From: CAYINJ01 sp964364745
Lineage (GTDB): Bacteria > Patescibacteriota > Patescibacteriia > JACRDY01
DNA: 7,643 nucleotides
NCBI GenBank assembly: GCA_964364745.1
Contig: CAYINJ010000035.1
Span: forward strand, 1-7,643
Direction: 5' to 3'
The notes under the pieces were generated by a model. That model was not told where the DNA came from. It searched no databases and saw only the letters and a program-made list of their open reading frames with translations. Position 1 is the first letter of the stretch, and every line of letters begins with the position of its first letter. The position numbers and the translations under genes are program-made. Below, piece by piece: positions 1-6,379 of the stretch.

Positions 1-788
1 GGTAAAACCCCCAAGCCAGTTGAACGTCGATGAAGAAGCGCCAGTCGGCGCCACCCGACTGAATGACTGTGGTGTTGGTGCTATTGCTACCACTGCCACC
101 GCCGCCCGCGCCACCCATGTGAACTAGGGTTGGTGCCGACGGAACCGCGGTTGGAGTCGGCACGTACACCTTGATCGAGGCGTAGCGCGCGCCCAGTGTC
201 GTCTCGTTCAGCATCTTTTGATCGATGCTGTCGAACGGCACCTCGTGGTTGGTCAGGTACTCGACCGGCCGCATGGTGCGGTCCAAGCCGAGCGCGGCGT
301 TGTCGGGAATGTGCCGGCCATTGTACCGGATAACATCCGCAAACCCGTACACCATCACTTTTGCCGGTTTGCCAGCCGCGCGCAGCTCACGGTAGAGCTT
401 GGCCGCGCGGTCCAGGACGGCCGGATCGATCCGATTAACTTCGACTCGTCCCGGTGAAAACGCCTGACGGTTCAGGATCGTCGCACCGTGACGGTCACAG
501 CCGTGCGGGTCGCAGGACAACAGGTTTTTTTCTCCTGTCGTAGTCGTACCATCGGCTAGGGCCGTGGCCGGACTGGCCGCACCATCGAGCGCTGCTGCAG
601 CGTCGCTGGTNNNNNNNNNNGGTGCCTGCCTGTCGGTCAGGCAGGGCGTCATCCGACAGGGTCGGACAACCCATCTGCGTCCGCATTGATGGATCAGTGA
701 GTGTCGCGCACAAATCGTCCGCGACCGCGTTGTTCAACATCAGAGCCACCGCCACCATGGCGGAGGCGATCACGAGCAATCTACGCAT
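1..788 (-). CDS. Secreted OmpA-like domain protein, partial, broken by an assembly gap
   Basis: Starts at ATG 788-786, five bases after a strong AGGAGG Shine-Dalgarno. Residues 1-23 are a signal peptide (MRR, hydrophobic core, AVA before DD), so the product is exported. Fifty-six codons reach the N gap at 620-611; from base 610 the frame is open for 203 codons to the left edge with no stop. The halves join only if the true gap is a multiple of three, so the single gene is inferred. After the gap, residues about 55-150 (gap-relative) resemble an OmpA C-terminal domain: VMVYGFAD (Asp 92, codon 337-335) matches the GHTD-type motif and ALGLDRTMRPVEYL (Arg 111, codon 280-278) the LSxxRAxxVxxYL motif. 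These Asp and Arg bind the peptidoglycan peptide in the family. A Pro/Gly/Ser linker and an amphipathic strand-like end (WRFFIDVQLAWGF) follow. Cysteines 27 and 41 and a CDPHGC pair suggest disulfides. Domain call moderately sure. Confidence 0.7.
611..620. other. Assembly gap (10 N) inside the OmpA-like gene
   Basis: Codons end exactly at 621 and an open frame resumes exactly at 610, so the true gap is probably a multiple of three and ten is a placeholder. A palindrome four bases away may have caused the break. Confidence 0.95.
625..645. repeat. REP-like palindrome next to assembly gap 1
   Basis: CCTGCCTG (625-632) and CAGGCAGG (638-645) form a perfect eight-base-pair inverted repeat around TCGGT. 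It lies inside the OmpA-like gene, where it encodes LPDRQAG, and ends four bases from the N gap (611-620). One copy is seen in this window. Confidence 0.7.
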
Positions 789-793
789 CGGAA

Positions 794-803
794 CCTCCTC
801 CCC
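794..803 (-). promoter_or_regulatory. Strong Shine-Dalgarno of the OmpA-like gene
   Basis: Read on the minus strand the sequence is GGGGAGGAGG, followed by five bases and ATG at 788. It fixes the start at 788 rather than the in-frame ATG at 839, whose extra residues (MPRTRPAVGG...) would precede the signal peptide. No other gene in the window has a comparable site. Confidence 0.85.
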
Positions 804-808
804 GTTCA

Positions 809-825
809 CCCCGCCAACGGCGGGG
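809..825 (-). other. GC hairpin in the leader, just upstream of the Shine-Dalgarno
   Basis: A perfect seven-base-pair stem (809-815 with 819-825) and a three-base loop end five bases before the ribosome binding site of the OmpA-like gene. It has no T run and so is not a terminator. It could affect ribosome access or protect the mRNA 5' end after processing; this is inference. Confidence 0.5.
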
Positions 826-860
826 CGGGTGCGGGGCAAGAATAGGGTGAGAGTTGCTTC

Positions 861-886
861 AACCGAAAACAGAATTGTTTTCGGTT
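861..886. other. Ten-base-pair perfect inverted repeat between the Wzz-like and OmpA-like genes
   Basis: AACCGAAAAC (861-870) pairs perfectly with GTTTTCGGTT (877-886) around a six-base loop. On the minus strand, in the direction of the flanking genes, no T run follows, so it is not a typical intrinsic terminator for the Wzz-like gene. On the plus strand TTGGTT follows, also weak. It could be an RNA processing site, attenuator or operator. Two weaker hairpins lie nearby (927-942, 5 bp; 964-979, 6 bp); nothing else was seen in 789-995. Confidence 0.55.
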
Positions 887-995
887 TTGGTTAGAGAGTG
901 AAATTGTCAACGGACGGTGTCGAAGTCGGTCAGATGAGACCGGTCCAAACACTGATGGGGGTCGCCGACGTGTGTCGGCCACCCGGCATCAAAGT

Positions 996-1751
996 TTAGG
1001 GTTGGCCAGCTAGTTGCTGGGTCAGGAATTCTTCGAGTGAGACCGCCACCGACGCTGGCGTGCCGGACTCAATGGCGACTGGGATTTGGCGGGCCGGTTC
1101 GGCCTCGCCCCTCACCCGCGACGTGACCGTGGTCGCGACTACCGCTGCTTCGCCATTGACGGTCAGGAGCAGATAGCCCAGTGACAAGAATAGCCCCAAC
1201 AGGACGGAGGTCACCAAGTTCAAGGCGATGTTTGGTTTGACGAATCGCCGCGAGGTCACCGGACCATCCACGACGGTCACGGCCACATTGTTTGAGCCGG
1301 TATACCCGGCCGCGTTTTGCGCGATCACCCGACTAACACTCTCCGCGATCACAATCGCTTGGGACGGATACTGGTGATAAACATCAATATGCAGCAAGCC
1401 AGTATCAGGAATCACCCGAGCTTGGACGGTTTTCTTCCATTCTTTCTTCAACTTATTTGGATCAGTCGGGAATAGCCCGCGGCTCACGCCCGCGCCCGCC
1501 AGGACGGCTTCAGTAAACGAGGTCGTCTGAGTCAACTGGGCCAGCGTCGCGTTCAGTTTTTCCGCCGAGCGAATTGTCGCGTAGACATCGCCCTGGGTCT
1601 GGGTTTCTAATACTAACAGTTCAACGCTGGAACGGAATTTCTTCGGCTGGATCAGCGTCACCAATGTTCCCACCAACACCATAATCAAAACCGCCAGGGC
1701 CAGCACCCGGATAAATTGCCTAATTGGCAGTTGGCGGAAGATCAAATCCAT
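996..1751 (-). CDS. Wzz-like chain-length determinant / polysaccharide co-polymerase-type protein
   Basis: 251 residues from ATG 1751; a TTG at 1769 would add six residues and is less likely. GAGAG about 11 bases upstream is at best a weak Shine-Dalgarno. The layout is typical of the Wzz/YveK group: short cytoplasmic start, membrane segment about 14-33, an extracytoplasmic region with ELLVLETQTQGDVYATIRSAEKLNATLAQL-like (residues 44-73) and DTGLLHIDVYHQYPSQAIVIAE (116-137) stretches, then KPNIALN and a second membrane segment about 176-197. Family members set the length or export of surface polysaccharides. The cytoplasmic tail of about 50 residues has no Walker motif, so no BY-kinase is fused. 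The OmpA-like gene follows 207 bases downstream on the same strand, so the pair may share a transcript from the AT-rich region above 1751. No glycosyltransferase gene is present to confirm a polysaccharide role. Confidence 0.72.
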   Translation of the reverse strand: MDLIFRQLPIRQFIRVLALAVLIMVLVGTLVTLIQPKKFRSSVELLVLETQTQGDVYATIRSAEKLNATLAQLTQTTSFTEAVLAGAGVSRGLFPTDPNKLKKEWKKTVQARVIPDTGLLHIDVYHQYPSQAIVIAESVSRVIAQNAAGYTGSNNVAVTVVDGPVTSRRFVKPNIALNLVTSVLLGLFLSLGYLLLTVNGEAAVVATTVTSRVRGEAEPARQIPVAIESGTPASVAVSLEEFLTQQLAGQP

Positions 1752-1769
1752 AGGCGTATCGACTCTCAA

Positions 1770-1920
1770 TCACTCACCCCATTAAATATGATGAGTAATT
1801 GACATTTATCGTTTAAATTAAGCTAAATTAAAGCATTTTATGGCTTTAGTTTCCCTGCCCTTTCAGGCAATGCTCTAATATATCACACTTGCGAAATAAT
1901 GTCAATAAATAAAACTTAAA
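1770..1920 (-). promoter_or_regulatory. AT-rich intergenic region, probable promoter zone of the Wzz-like gene
   Basis: This spacer is far richer in A+T than the flanking genes. It holds two near-identical 11-base direct repeats (TTAAATTAAGC 1813-1823, TAAATTAAAGC 1824-1834) and an inverted repeat TAAAGC...GCTTTA (1829-1834 with 1843-1848), together operator-like. A promoter for the minus-strand gene at 1751 is expected here, but I could not pick a convincing -35/-10 pair. Confidence 0.4.
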
Positions 1921-1940
1921 AGCTCCCGGGGTCGGGAGCT
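1907..1940 (-). terminator. Intrinsic terminator of the five-gene membrane operon
   Basis: AGCTCCCG (1921-1928) and CGGGAGCT (1933-1940) form a perfect eight-base-pair stem with a four-base loop. On the minus strand it is followed by TTTAAGTTTTATTT (1920-1907), a broken T run. It lies 29 bases past the stop of the HtrA-like gene. The plus-strand side has no T run, so it terminates leftward transcription only. Confidence 0.85.
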
Positions 1941-1969
1941 GGGCTAGATCATGGCGTTGCTTGAACCAA

Positions 1970-3224
1970 TTACTGCGTCCAAGCCGCCAGGGTGACGGGC
2001 AGGGTGATGGTCTCGCCGGCGCGCCAAATCGTCAGGGTGATCTCCGTGTCCGGCGCGTGGCTTTGAATGATTTCGGTCAAGTCGCGGGCGATACTGACCT
2101 CTTCGCCGTCCACTTTAACAATCACATCACCGGCTTTGACGCCGGCGCTGGCGGCTGGCCAGCGCGGCGTGACACCAATAAAACCCAAGGCTGAATTGCG
2201 ATAGATCAGCGCTCCCCGCTTCAAACCACCGTCCTCCTCGGTCTTTGTCGGACGCCATAACTCATCAATCAACACATACTGCGCCCCAAACTTCACTCGG
2301 GGTATCGTTCGATCCCGTAAGACATTTTCGATTTGGCGGCTGATCTGCGACAGCGGTAAAATTGATACGTGATCTCCCGCCGTCGTCAGGACACCAATCA
2401 CTTGACCTTGGTTATTAACCAAGGGGTCGCCGGCCGAACCACTAAGTGGTGGGACCAGTAATTGATAGCGAGCGGTAAATAATTCAGTTGACCGCACCAA
2501 CTCCCGCCGCTCGGTGACCGATCGATCGGTTAGATTAGTTAACACACTAGTATAAAAGGTGGCGCCGCCTAAGAGTCCATGGACCAGCTCGCCAACCACT
2601 GGCTGATCCGAGCGGTCAAACGGCATCACTGGTAAATTTTGGGCCGTGACTTTGACAAATATCCAGGGCGACAATGGATCAGCAATCACTTGTTCCACCG
2701 GATACACCGTCCCGCCAATCGCGACCACCGCGCTGGTTCGACTGCTCATGACTTCGGCGGTCGTCAACACCCAGCCATCATTAGTTATNNNNNNNNNNCC
2801 GGCCAAGTTGATCAGCGGGCAAGTACGCGGCCAAGAGCGGATCATCACTGGCCGGAGCGGCCGCAAAAAGGGTAGCGCCGGCGCTGGCCAATTGATCGCG
2901 GATCGCTCCGGCCGCCACCTGCACTGGGACGGTAACAGTTGGTTCATTACTCCCCCGCCGGATGACTAGCTCGAGTGGCCCGGACTGTTCCGCTTGATTC
3001 AAAAAATTATACTTAGCCAAGAGAGTGTACAGCGTATTGTTCAATTCACTGACCCGAGCGTCACTGACGACGTACGGTAAGATCACGCCCCGCGCAAAGA
3101 GCTCACCGACTAAGCCAGCGGCAAACCCCATGATCACGGCCGTGATGACGGTCACGCCCAATAGGCCACGCCACGGCTGGAGTTGGGCGGTTCGTTTTTT
3201 CCACCAGGAGAGCAATTGATGCAT
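1970..3224 (-). CDS. Membrane-anchored HtrA/DegP-like pseudoprotease with PDZ domain, broken by an assembly gap
   Basis: ATG 3224-3222; 142 codons reach the N gap (2798-2789), and 272 more run from 2788 to TAA 1972-1970. The halves need a gap divisible by three; about 9 bases would restore the family's GxGxxITNDG pattern. Membrane segment about 20-41, then a spacer, a trypsin-like domain and a C-terminal PDZ (post-gap residues about 185-268, LGFIGVTPRW, AGVKAGDVIVKVDG). HtrA proteases degrade misfolded envelope proteins with a His-Asp-Ser triad. Here ITNDGWVLTTAEV has Glu for His (codon 2755-2753), DPLSPWIFVKV has Pro for Asp (2668-2666), and SGSAGDPLVN has Ala for Ser of GNSGG (2434-2432). 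A dead enzyme acting as a scaffold or peptide-binding protein is inferred. Last gene of the operon, 16 bases after the previous stop; the fold call is firm, the inactivity strongly suggested. Confidence 0.85.
2789..2798. other. Assembly gap (10 N) inside the HtrA-like gene
   Basis: Ten unknown bases split the gene into two apparent frames. Codons end exactly at 2799 before the gap and resume exactly at 2788 after it, so ten is probably a placeholder. Family alignment suggests three missing residues. Confidence 0.95.
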
Positions 3225-3240
3225 AGGTCTGACCAGAGTT

Positions 3241-4041
3241 TTAGCCCCATTGCGCCGTCAAGACAACCAGGCCGACTATCACCGTAGCGATGAGTAAGTA
3301 TCGGCGGACCATGGTCGGGGTCAAGATGCCCAAGAGCTGGTTACGACAGACGTTGATGGTAATATAGGTCCCGACTAAAAGCAAGAGCGCTTTGACGTAG
3401 TAGGTATTCGGTAACCACAACAAGACCCAAAATAATTCGACGAACAGCAGATCAATGACGATGATCGCCAGCCACGCTCGCGCTAGGGACAGACCGGCAA
3501 TCCATAACGTTTGGTAGGTGAGCGCCGTCAGCACCACCAACAAGGCCAGGGCCATGACCCAGACGCTGGTGTTGAGTAGCGCGATCCAGCTATAAGCCAC
3601 CGTGGCGGCAAAAAATATGGTGACGGCGTTGAGATTAGTGGACAGGGTTTCAAATGACTGGGGCGGGTAGCTGGCCGAGCGCATAAACCGGTCGGCGATA
3701 TTGGCCAAGACCAACCAACCACAGACTGTCGCTCCGACAATAATAATTTGCTGCCACCACCAATTTTCCAAAATCATGATATAGCCACTGGTCATCCAGA
3801 CAAAGGTCAGTGGTGAGATCAAAAACCGCCAGTATTCATTATGATGCAATCGTTTCTGGGTACTGGAGACCCCGACTGACCGCTTAGTTAAATACCAAAC
3901 CGCCGTGGCCTCGAGCCAAGTCAAAATAATCAACACTTCCCAGACCGCTCGTTCCCAGCGCAACCATTCTTCCCAGGCGACAAACCCGAGCACTGGCGTG
4001 CCCCAGACCAGGAGTCGCTTGAAAATTACCGAGTGGGTCAT
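3241..4041 (-). CDS. Polytopic membrane protein of unknown function
   Basis: 266 residues. The start ATG 4041-4039 overlaps the TGA of the upstream gene as ATGA, so translation is probably coupled; there is no Shine-Dalgarno. I do not recognise a family. About eight or nine hydrophobic segments are visible, roughly at 9-23, 34-51, 73-91, 97-115, 138-156, 159-184, 188-210, 214-232 and 248-264. It is very rich in Trp (for example EEWLRWERAVWE and ENWWWQQ). The loop at 52-70 is basic (KRSVGVSSTQKRLHH) and is probably cytoplasmic. No transporter signature, catalytic motif or Cys/His cluster is evident. It is the fourth gene of the operon, just before the HtrA-like gene, so it could be the membrane partner of that PDZ protein; this rests on position only. 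Confidence 0.85.
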   Translation of the reverse strand: MTHSVIFKRLLVWGTPVLGFVAWEEWLRWERAVWEVLIILTWLEATAVWYLTKRSVGVSSTQKRLHHNEYWRFLISPLTFVWMTSGYIMILENWWWQQIIIVGATVCGWLVLANIADRFMRSASYPPQSFETLSTNLNAVTIFFAATVAYSWIALLNTSVWVMALALLVVLTALTYQTLWIAGLSLARAWLAIIVIDLLFVELFWVLLWLPNTYYVKALLLLVGTYITINVCRNQLLGILTPTMVRRYLLIATVIVGLVVLTAQWG

Positions 4042-4751
4042 GGTTTTGCGGTTGGCACCACCGGCGACAGCAACACATCAATCGCGCCGGCGCGCACAGC
4101 TAAGCTATCAACTTGGAACGGGATTTGGGCAAACACTTCGCTAATCTGCGCGTTCATGGCCTGCTCAACCTTGGCTCCGCCGAGCCAGCGGGGTAGGGCT
4201 AAGGCCCCGAGCCGTAATTGTTCCAGTTGGAATTGCAGCTGATGATCGATCACGATCGGCATGAGCTGCATCATGGCACTGCCGCCCGCCGGTCGGCTAA
4301 AGGTCGCGAAGATCTCAATCGTATCACCATTGATGGCGACTTGGCCGGTCTCGAACGTGGCCAATTGGTTTGATTCATTCATGGTGGCAAATGTTTGTTG
4401 CACGGTCGCGGTCAGATCACCTTCCGTCAATGTCACCTGATAGCGACCGTCAGCGGTCCGCTGCGGCACTAGAGCAGCTGTCGTGGTGGGAGCCACAATC
4501 CGACTAGGCGCGGGCTGGCGATACACCACGCGGGAAACGACCGGGATTTGGACCAAGCCCGTACGAGCGACTACCCCCAGGACGAGCAATCCTAAAATTA
4601 TAAAAATGCCGAGTGACCCGCTGCAACAACCACAGCCACCAAACAGCGGCCGATGGTGAATGACTTTAGTTGGTTTGCGCTCCAGCCGCTTGATCGCTTC
4701 GAGCACTTCTGGCGAAGACGCCTCACCGCTGGACTGTTCAATGCGGGCCAT
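4038..4751 (-). CDS. Membrane-anchored protein with possible YpmS/DUF2140-like extracytoplasmic domain
   Basis: 237 residues from ATG 4751, two bases after the upstream stop. A GTG at 4775 in the same frame would overlap that gene by 22 bases and is less likely. Residues 1-38 are hydrophilic and probably cytoplasmic. GCGCC (39-43) lies directly before a membrane segment about 46-63. The C-terminal domain from about 103 has alternating strands: YQVTLTEGDLTATVQQ, GQVAINGDTIEIFATF, LMPIVIDHQLQFQLEQLRLGAL-like, then LPRWLGG. This resembles the DUF2140/YpmS group of anchored proteins, thought to be lipid-binding-like; I rate that match as tentative. The stop TGA overlaps the next start (ATGA). It is the third gene of the operon; an envelope role is inferred from the company it keeps. 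Confidence 0.82.
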   Translation of the reverse strand: MARIEQSSGEASSPEVLEAIKRLERKPTKVIHHRPLFGGCGCCSGSLGIFIILGLLVLGVVARTGLVQIPVVSRVVYRQPAPSRIVAPTTTAALVPQRTADGRYQVTLTEGDLTATVQQTFATMNESNQLATFETGQVAINGDTIEIFATFSRPAGGSAMMQLMPIVIDHQLQFQLEQLRLGALALPRWLGGAKVEQAMNAQISEVFAQIPFQVDSLAVRAGAIDVLLSPVVPTAKP

Positions 4752-4753
4752 AG

Positions 4754-5218
4754 CTATTGGGTAGTTGCCAGCCACGGTCGATTGGCTATGACGCTGTTCA
4801 GTTGCGCCAAGCGCACTTCAAACTCTTGATCGCTGACTCCGATCGCCAACGCTGATCTGACCTGGTCAAGCTTGATCGCCAGTGCCAAGTGAATATCGCG
4901 ATATTGGGCCGGTATGCGTTGATCTAGTAGTTGATCCAAGCTGACGGAGATCGCCGCGATCCATGCCGTTCGTTCGACGTCAGCCAAGTCATTGGTCAGC
5001 GGCGTGACCTGCGCTCGGACATCGTAGGCAGTCACTAATTGATCAACCGCTTGTTGATATTCGACAGCCAATCGGGCTTGGTCGATGACCGGCGCGGTCG
5101 CCGTCGCTGGCAGGATGTTGACCGGCGGCGGCGTCAACCGCCACCAGACCAGTCCGATCAAACTAATCGTGACGACAGCCAAGACGAGCCAAAAAATTTT
5201 GGGGAAGCGACTAAGCAT
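4754..5218 (-). CDS. Small single-pass membrane-anchored protein, unknown function
   Basis: 154 residues from ATG 5218-5216; only one base separates it from the TAA of the AI-2E gene (5222-5220), so it is likely read by coupled ribosomes. Residues 8-26 form one membrane segment (IFWLVLAVVTISLIGLVWW); there is no lipobox Cys and no clear cleavage site, so it is probably an uncleaved anchor with the rest outside. A Pro/Ala/Thr stretch (28-44) links to a mostly helical region of about 110 residues with many Leu, Ala, Gln and Asp, including the conspicuous RIPAQYRDIHLALAIKLDQV (101-120). I recognise no named domain. The gene after it also encodes a single-pass anchored protein, so the two could form a pair outside the membrane. 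Confidence 0.82.
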   Translation of the reverse strand: MLSRFPKIFWLVLAVVTISLIGLVWWRLTPPPVNILPATATAPVIDQARLAVEYQQAVDQLVTAYDVRAQVTPLTNDLADVERTAWIAAISVSLDQLLDQRIPAQYRDIHLALAIKLDQVRSALAIGVSDQEFEVRLAQLNSVIANRPWLATTQ

Positions 5219-5219
5219 A

Positions 5220-6329
5220 TTATGATTCTGGTGATGATTCTGGTGATGATTCTGGTGATGATTCTGGTGATGATTGATCTTGCAGCTCGCGCTCCTCCAT
5301 GGTTTGAAAAATATCTTCCACGATGACGGTCAGCGCGGTGGCCACCGGGATGGCCAAAATCACGCCAATGACATGACCGATTTGGGCGCCAATTAACATG
5401 GCAATAATAACAATAATCGGGTTTAACCCCACTGCTCGCTGCATCACCTGCGGCACCAGCACGTGATTTTCCAGCCACTGCATCACCAAATAAAACAACA
5501 GCGCCGCCATTGCCGCCGTCAGCGATTGAGACAGCCCGATCACTAGCGCCGGTATGGCCGCCACCACCGGCCCGACGTAGGGGATAAATTCAAACAAAAA
5601 CGCCACGAGAGCCAACGCGAGAGCGTATTGGCCGAACAGCGGGTTAACAAACCAGCCAAAGAGGGTCATGACTATGAAAACCGTGCCGCCGACGATGGCT
5701 GACAACACCAGCTGTCCCCGCAACCACAAACCAATTTTATCTCGAATCTTGAGGAGTAACCGAGTGAGATATGGCTGATAGTGCGCCGGCGCCAAGTAGC
5801 GCAGCGTTCGCTTGATGGCGTGTTCTTCGATCAAGAGATAAAACATGATCACCATCACCAGAATAAACGAGGTCACCCCACCGAAGACATTGGCCGCGAC
5901 GCTGACCAATCCCCGACTGCTCGGCGTAGCTGCCTCGCGCCATTGAACCAGCGCGGCCTGAAACTCGTCGGGCAGACGGTAAGCCGTGCCTTGCAAAGCG
6001 GTAATATCAAGGGAGAGTCGTTCCCAATAGATTGGCGCGTTGACCGCCAGTTGTTGCACCTGGTGGGTGGCGGGCGGGATCAGGAGGACCACAACGAGCC
6101 CCACGAACGTCAGCATAAAAATATAGACGATCACCACCGTCAGCAACCGCGGGATAAAACGGCGCGAACACCACTCCACAAATGGATCGATGGCCGAGGC
6201 CAAAATAATCGCCACGAACACGATCGCCACCACCTCTTTAATCAGATAGACAAACCAAAGCGCCAGCGCTACCCCGACGATTTTGAGGATGGTGCCGGTT
6301 GAAATTTCAATTTTGGTGCTCGGCAGCAT
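5220..6329 (-). CDS. AI-2E family transporter (PerM/YdiK/TqsA family)
   Basis: 369 residues, the usual family length, from ATG 6329-6327; no Shine-Dalgarno. The family has about eight membrane segments and includes exporters of autoinducer-2 and Na+/H+ antiporters, so the substrate cannot be named. Visible hallmarks: paired N-terminal segments (about 14-48, 62-84), a soluble insert (about 85-145), the segment near 150-167, then FEFIPYVGPVVAAIPALVIG (246-265), QWLENHVLVPQVMQRAVGLNPI (284-305) and the Gly-rich GAQIGHVIGVILAIPVATAL (314-333). The C-terminus is odd: after EERELQDQS come four SPES units encoded by a 12-base tandem repeat. It is the first gene of the five-gene operon and is transcribed divergently from smpB. 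Confidence 0.93.
   Translation of the reverse strand: MLPSTKIEISTGTILKIVGVALALWFVYLIKEVVAIVFVAIILASAIDPFVEWCSRRFIPRLLTVVIVYIFMLTFVGLVVVLLIPPATHQVQQLAVNAPIYWERLSLDITALQGTAYRLPDEFQAALVQWREAATPSSRGLVSVAANVFGGVTSFILVMVIMFYLLIEEHAIKRTLRYLAPAHYQPYLTRLLLKIRDKIGLWLRGQLVLSAIVGGTVFIVMTLFGWFVNPLFGQYALALALVAFLFEFIPYVGPVVAAIPALVIGLSQSLTAAMAALLFYLVMQWLENHVLVPQVMQRAVGLNPIIVIIAMLIGAQIGHVIGVILAIPVATALTVIVEDIFQTMEERELQDQSSPESSPESSPESSPES
5223..5275. repeat. 12-base tandem repeat, four copies plus a partial one
   Basis: TGATTCTGGTGA is repeated exactly at 5223-5234, 5235-5246, 5247-5258 and 5259-5270, with TGATT following. On the minus strand each unit is TCACCAGAATCA and encodes Ser-Pro-Glu-Ser, the last sixteen residues of the AI-2E transporter. 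Because the unit is a multiple of three, copy-number changes would lengthen or shorten the tail without a frameshift. It ends at the stop codon. Confidence 0.97.
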
Positions 6330-6339
6330 AGTTAGTATG

Positions 6340-6378
6340 AGTATACACTATTTTAAGGCATAAAGACAGACCTTAAAC
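6340..6378 (-). promoter_or_regulatory. Candidate promoters of the five-gene membrane operon
   Basis: Reading leftward, TAAAAT (6355-6350) has a weak -35 TTTAAG (6377-6372) at 16 bases. TATACT (6345-6340) is a better -10 but has no good -35 and would leave a leader of only a few bases before ATG 6329. Either could serve; the choice is not decided by the sequence. Confidence 0.4.
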
Positions 6379-6379
6379 A

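Noticed and set aside
218..457. Plus-strand frame of 79 codons
   Set aside because: It is the shadow of the OmpA-like reading frame on the other strand, which shows clear domain motifs; this one shows none and has no ribosome site.
819..837. G-quadruplex on the plus strand (GGGG, GGG, GGGG runs)
   Set aside because: Only three runs of three or more G are present, and part of it is already explained by the GC hairpin; four runs are normally required.
495..839. A 114-codon gene spanning gap 1 in one frame
   Set aside because: It relies on the gap being exactly ten bases; past the gap it enters a non-coding-like frame, whereas the true continuation is the frame starting at 610, open for 203 codons.
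882..910. Perfect -35 TTGACA on the minus strand (910-905) as the promoter of the OmpA-like gene
   Set aside because: At 16 to 18 bases downstream there is only AACCGA/AAAACC-type sequence, inside the inverted repeat; no -10 can be assigned.
2431..2437. Ser of SGSAGD acting as a shifted nucleophile in the HtrA-like protein
   Set aside because: It is one position off, and the His and Asp partners are also missing, so activity by the usual mechanism is unlikely.
5039..5326. Plus-strand frame with a MILV repeat, and the idea of a CRISPR or spacer array at the 12-base repeats
   Set aside because: The frame is the antisense reading of the SPES repeat. The units are 12 bases and directly adjacent with no spacers, so this is a coding tandem repeat.
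5781..6302. Plus-strand frame of 173 codons
   Set aside because: Antisense to the AI-2E transporter; its composition (many Arg, His, Gln, Asp) is what an antisense reading of membrane-protein codons gives.
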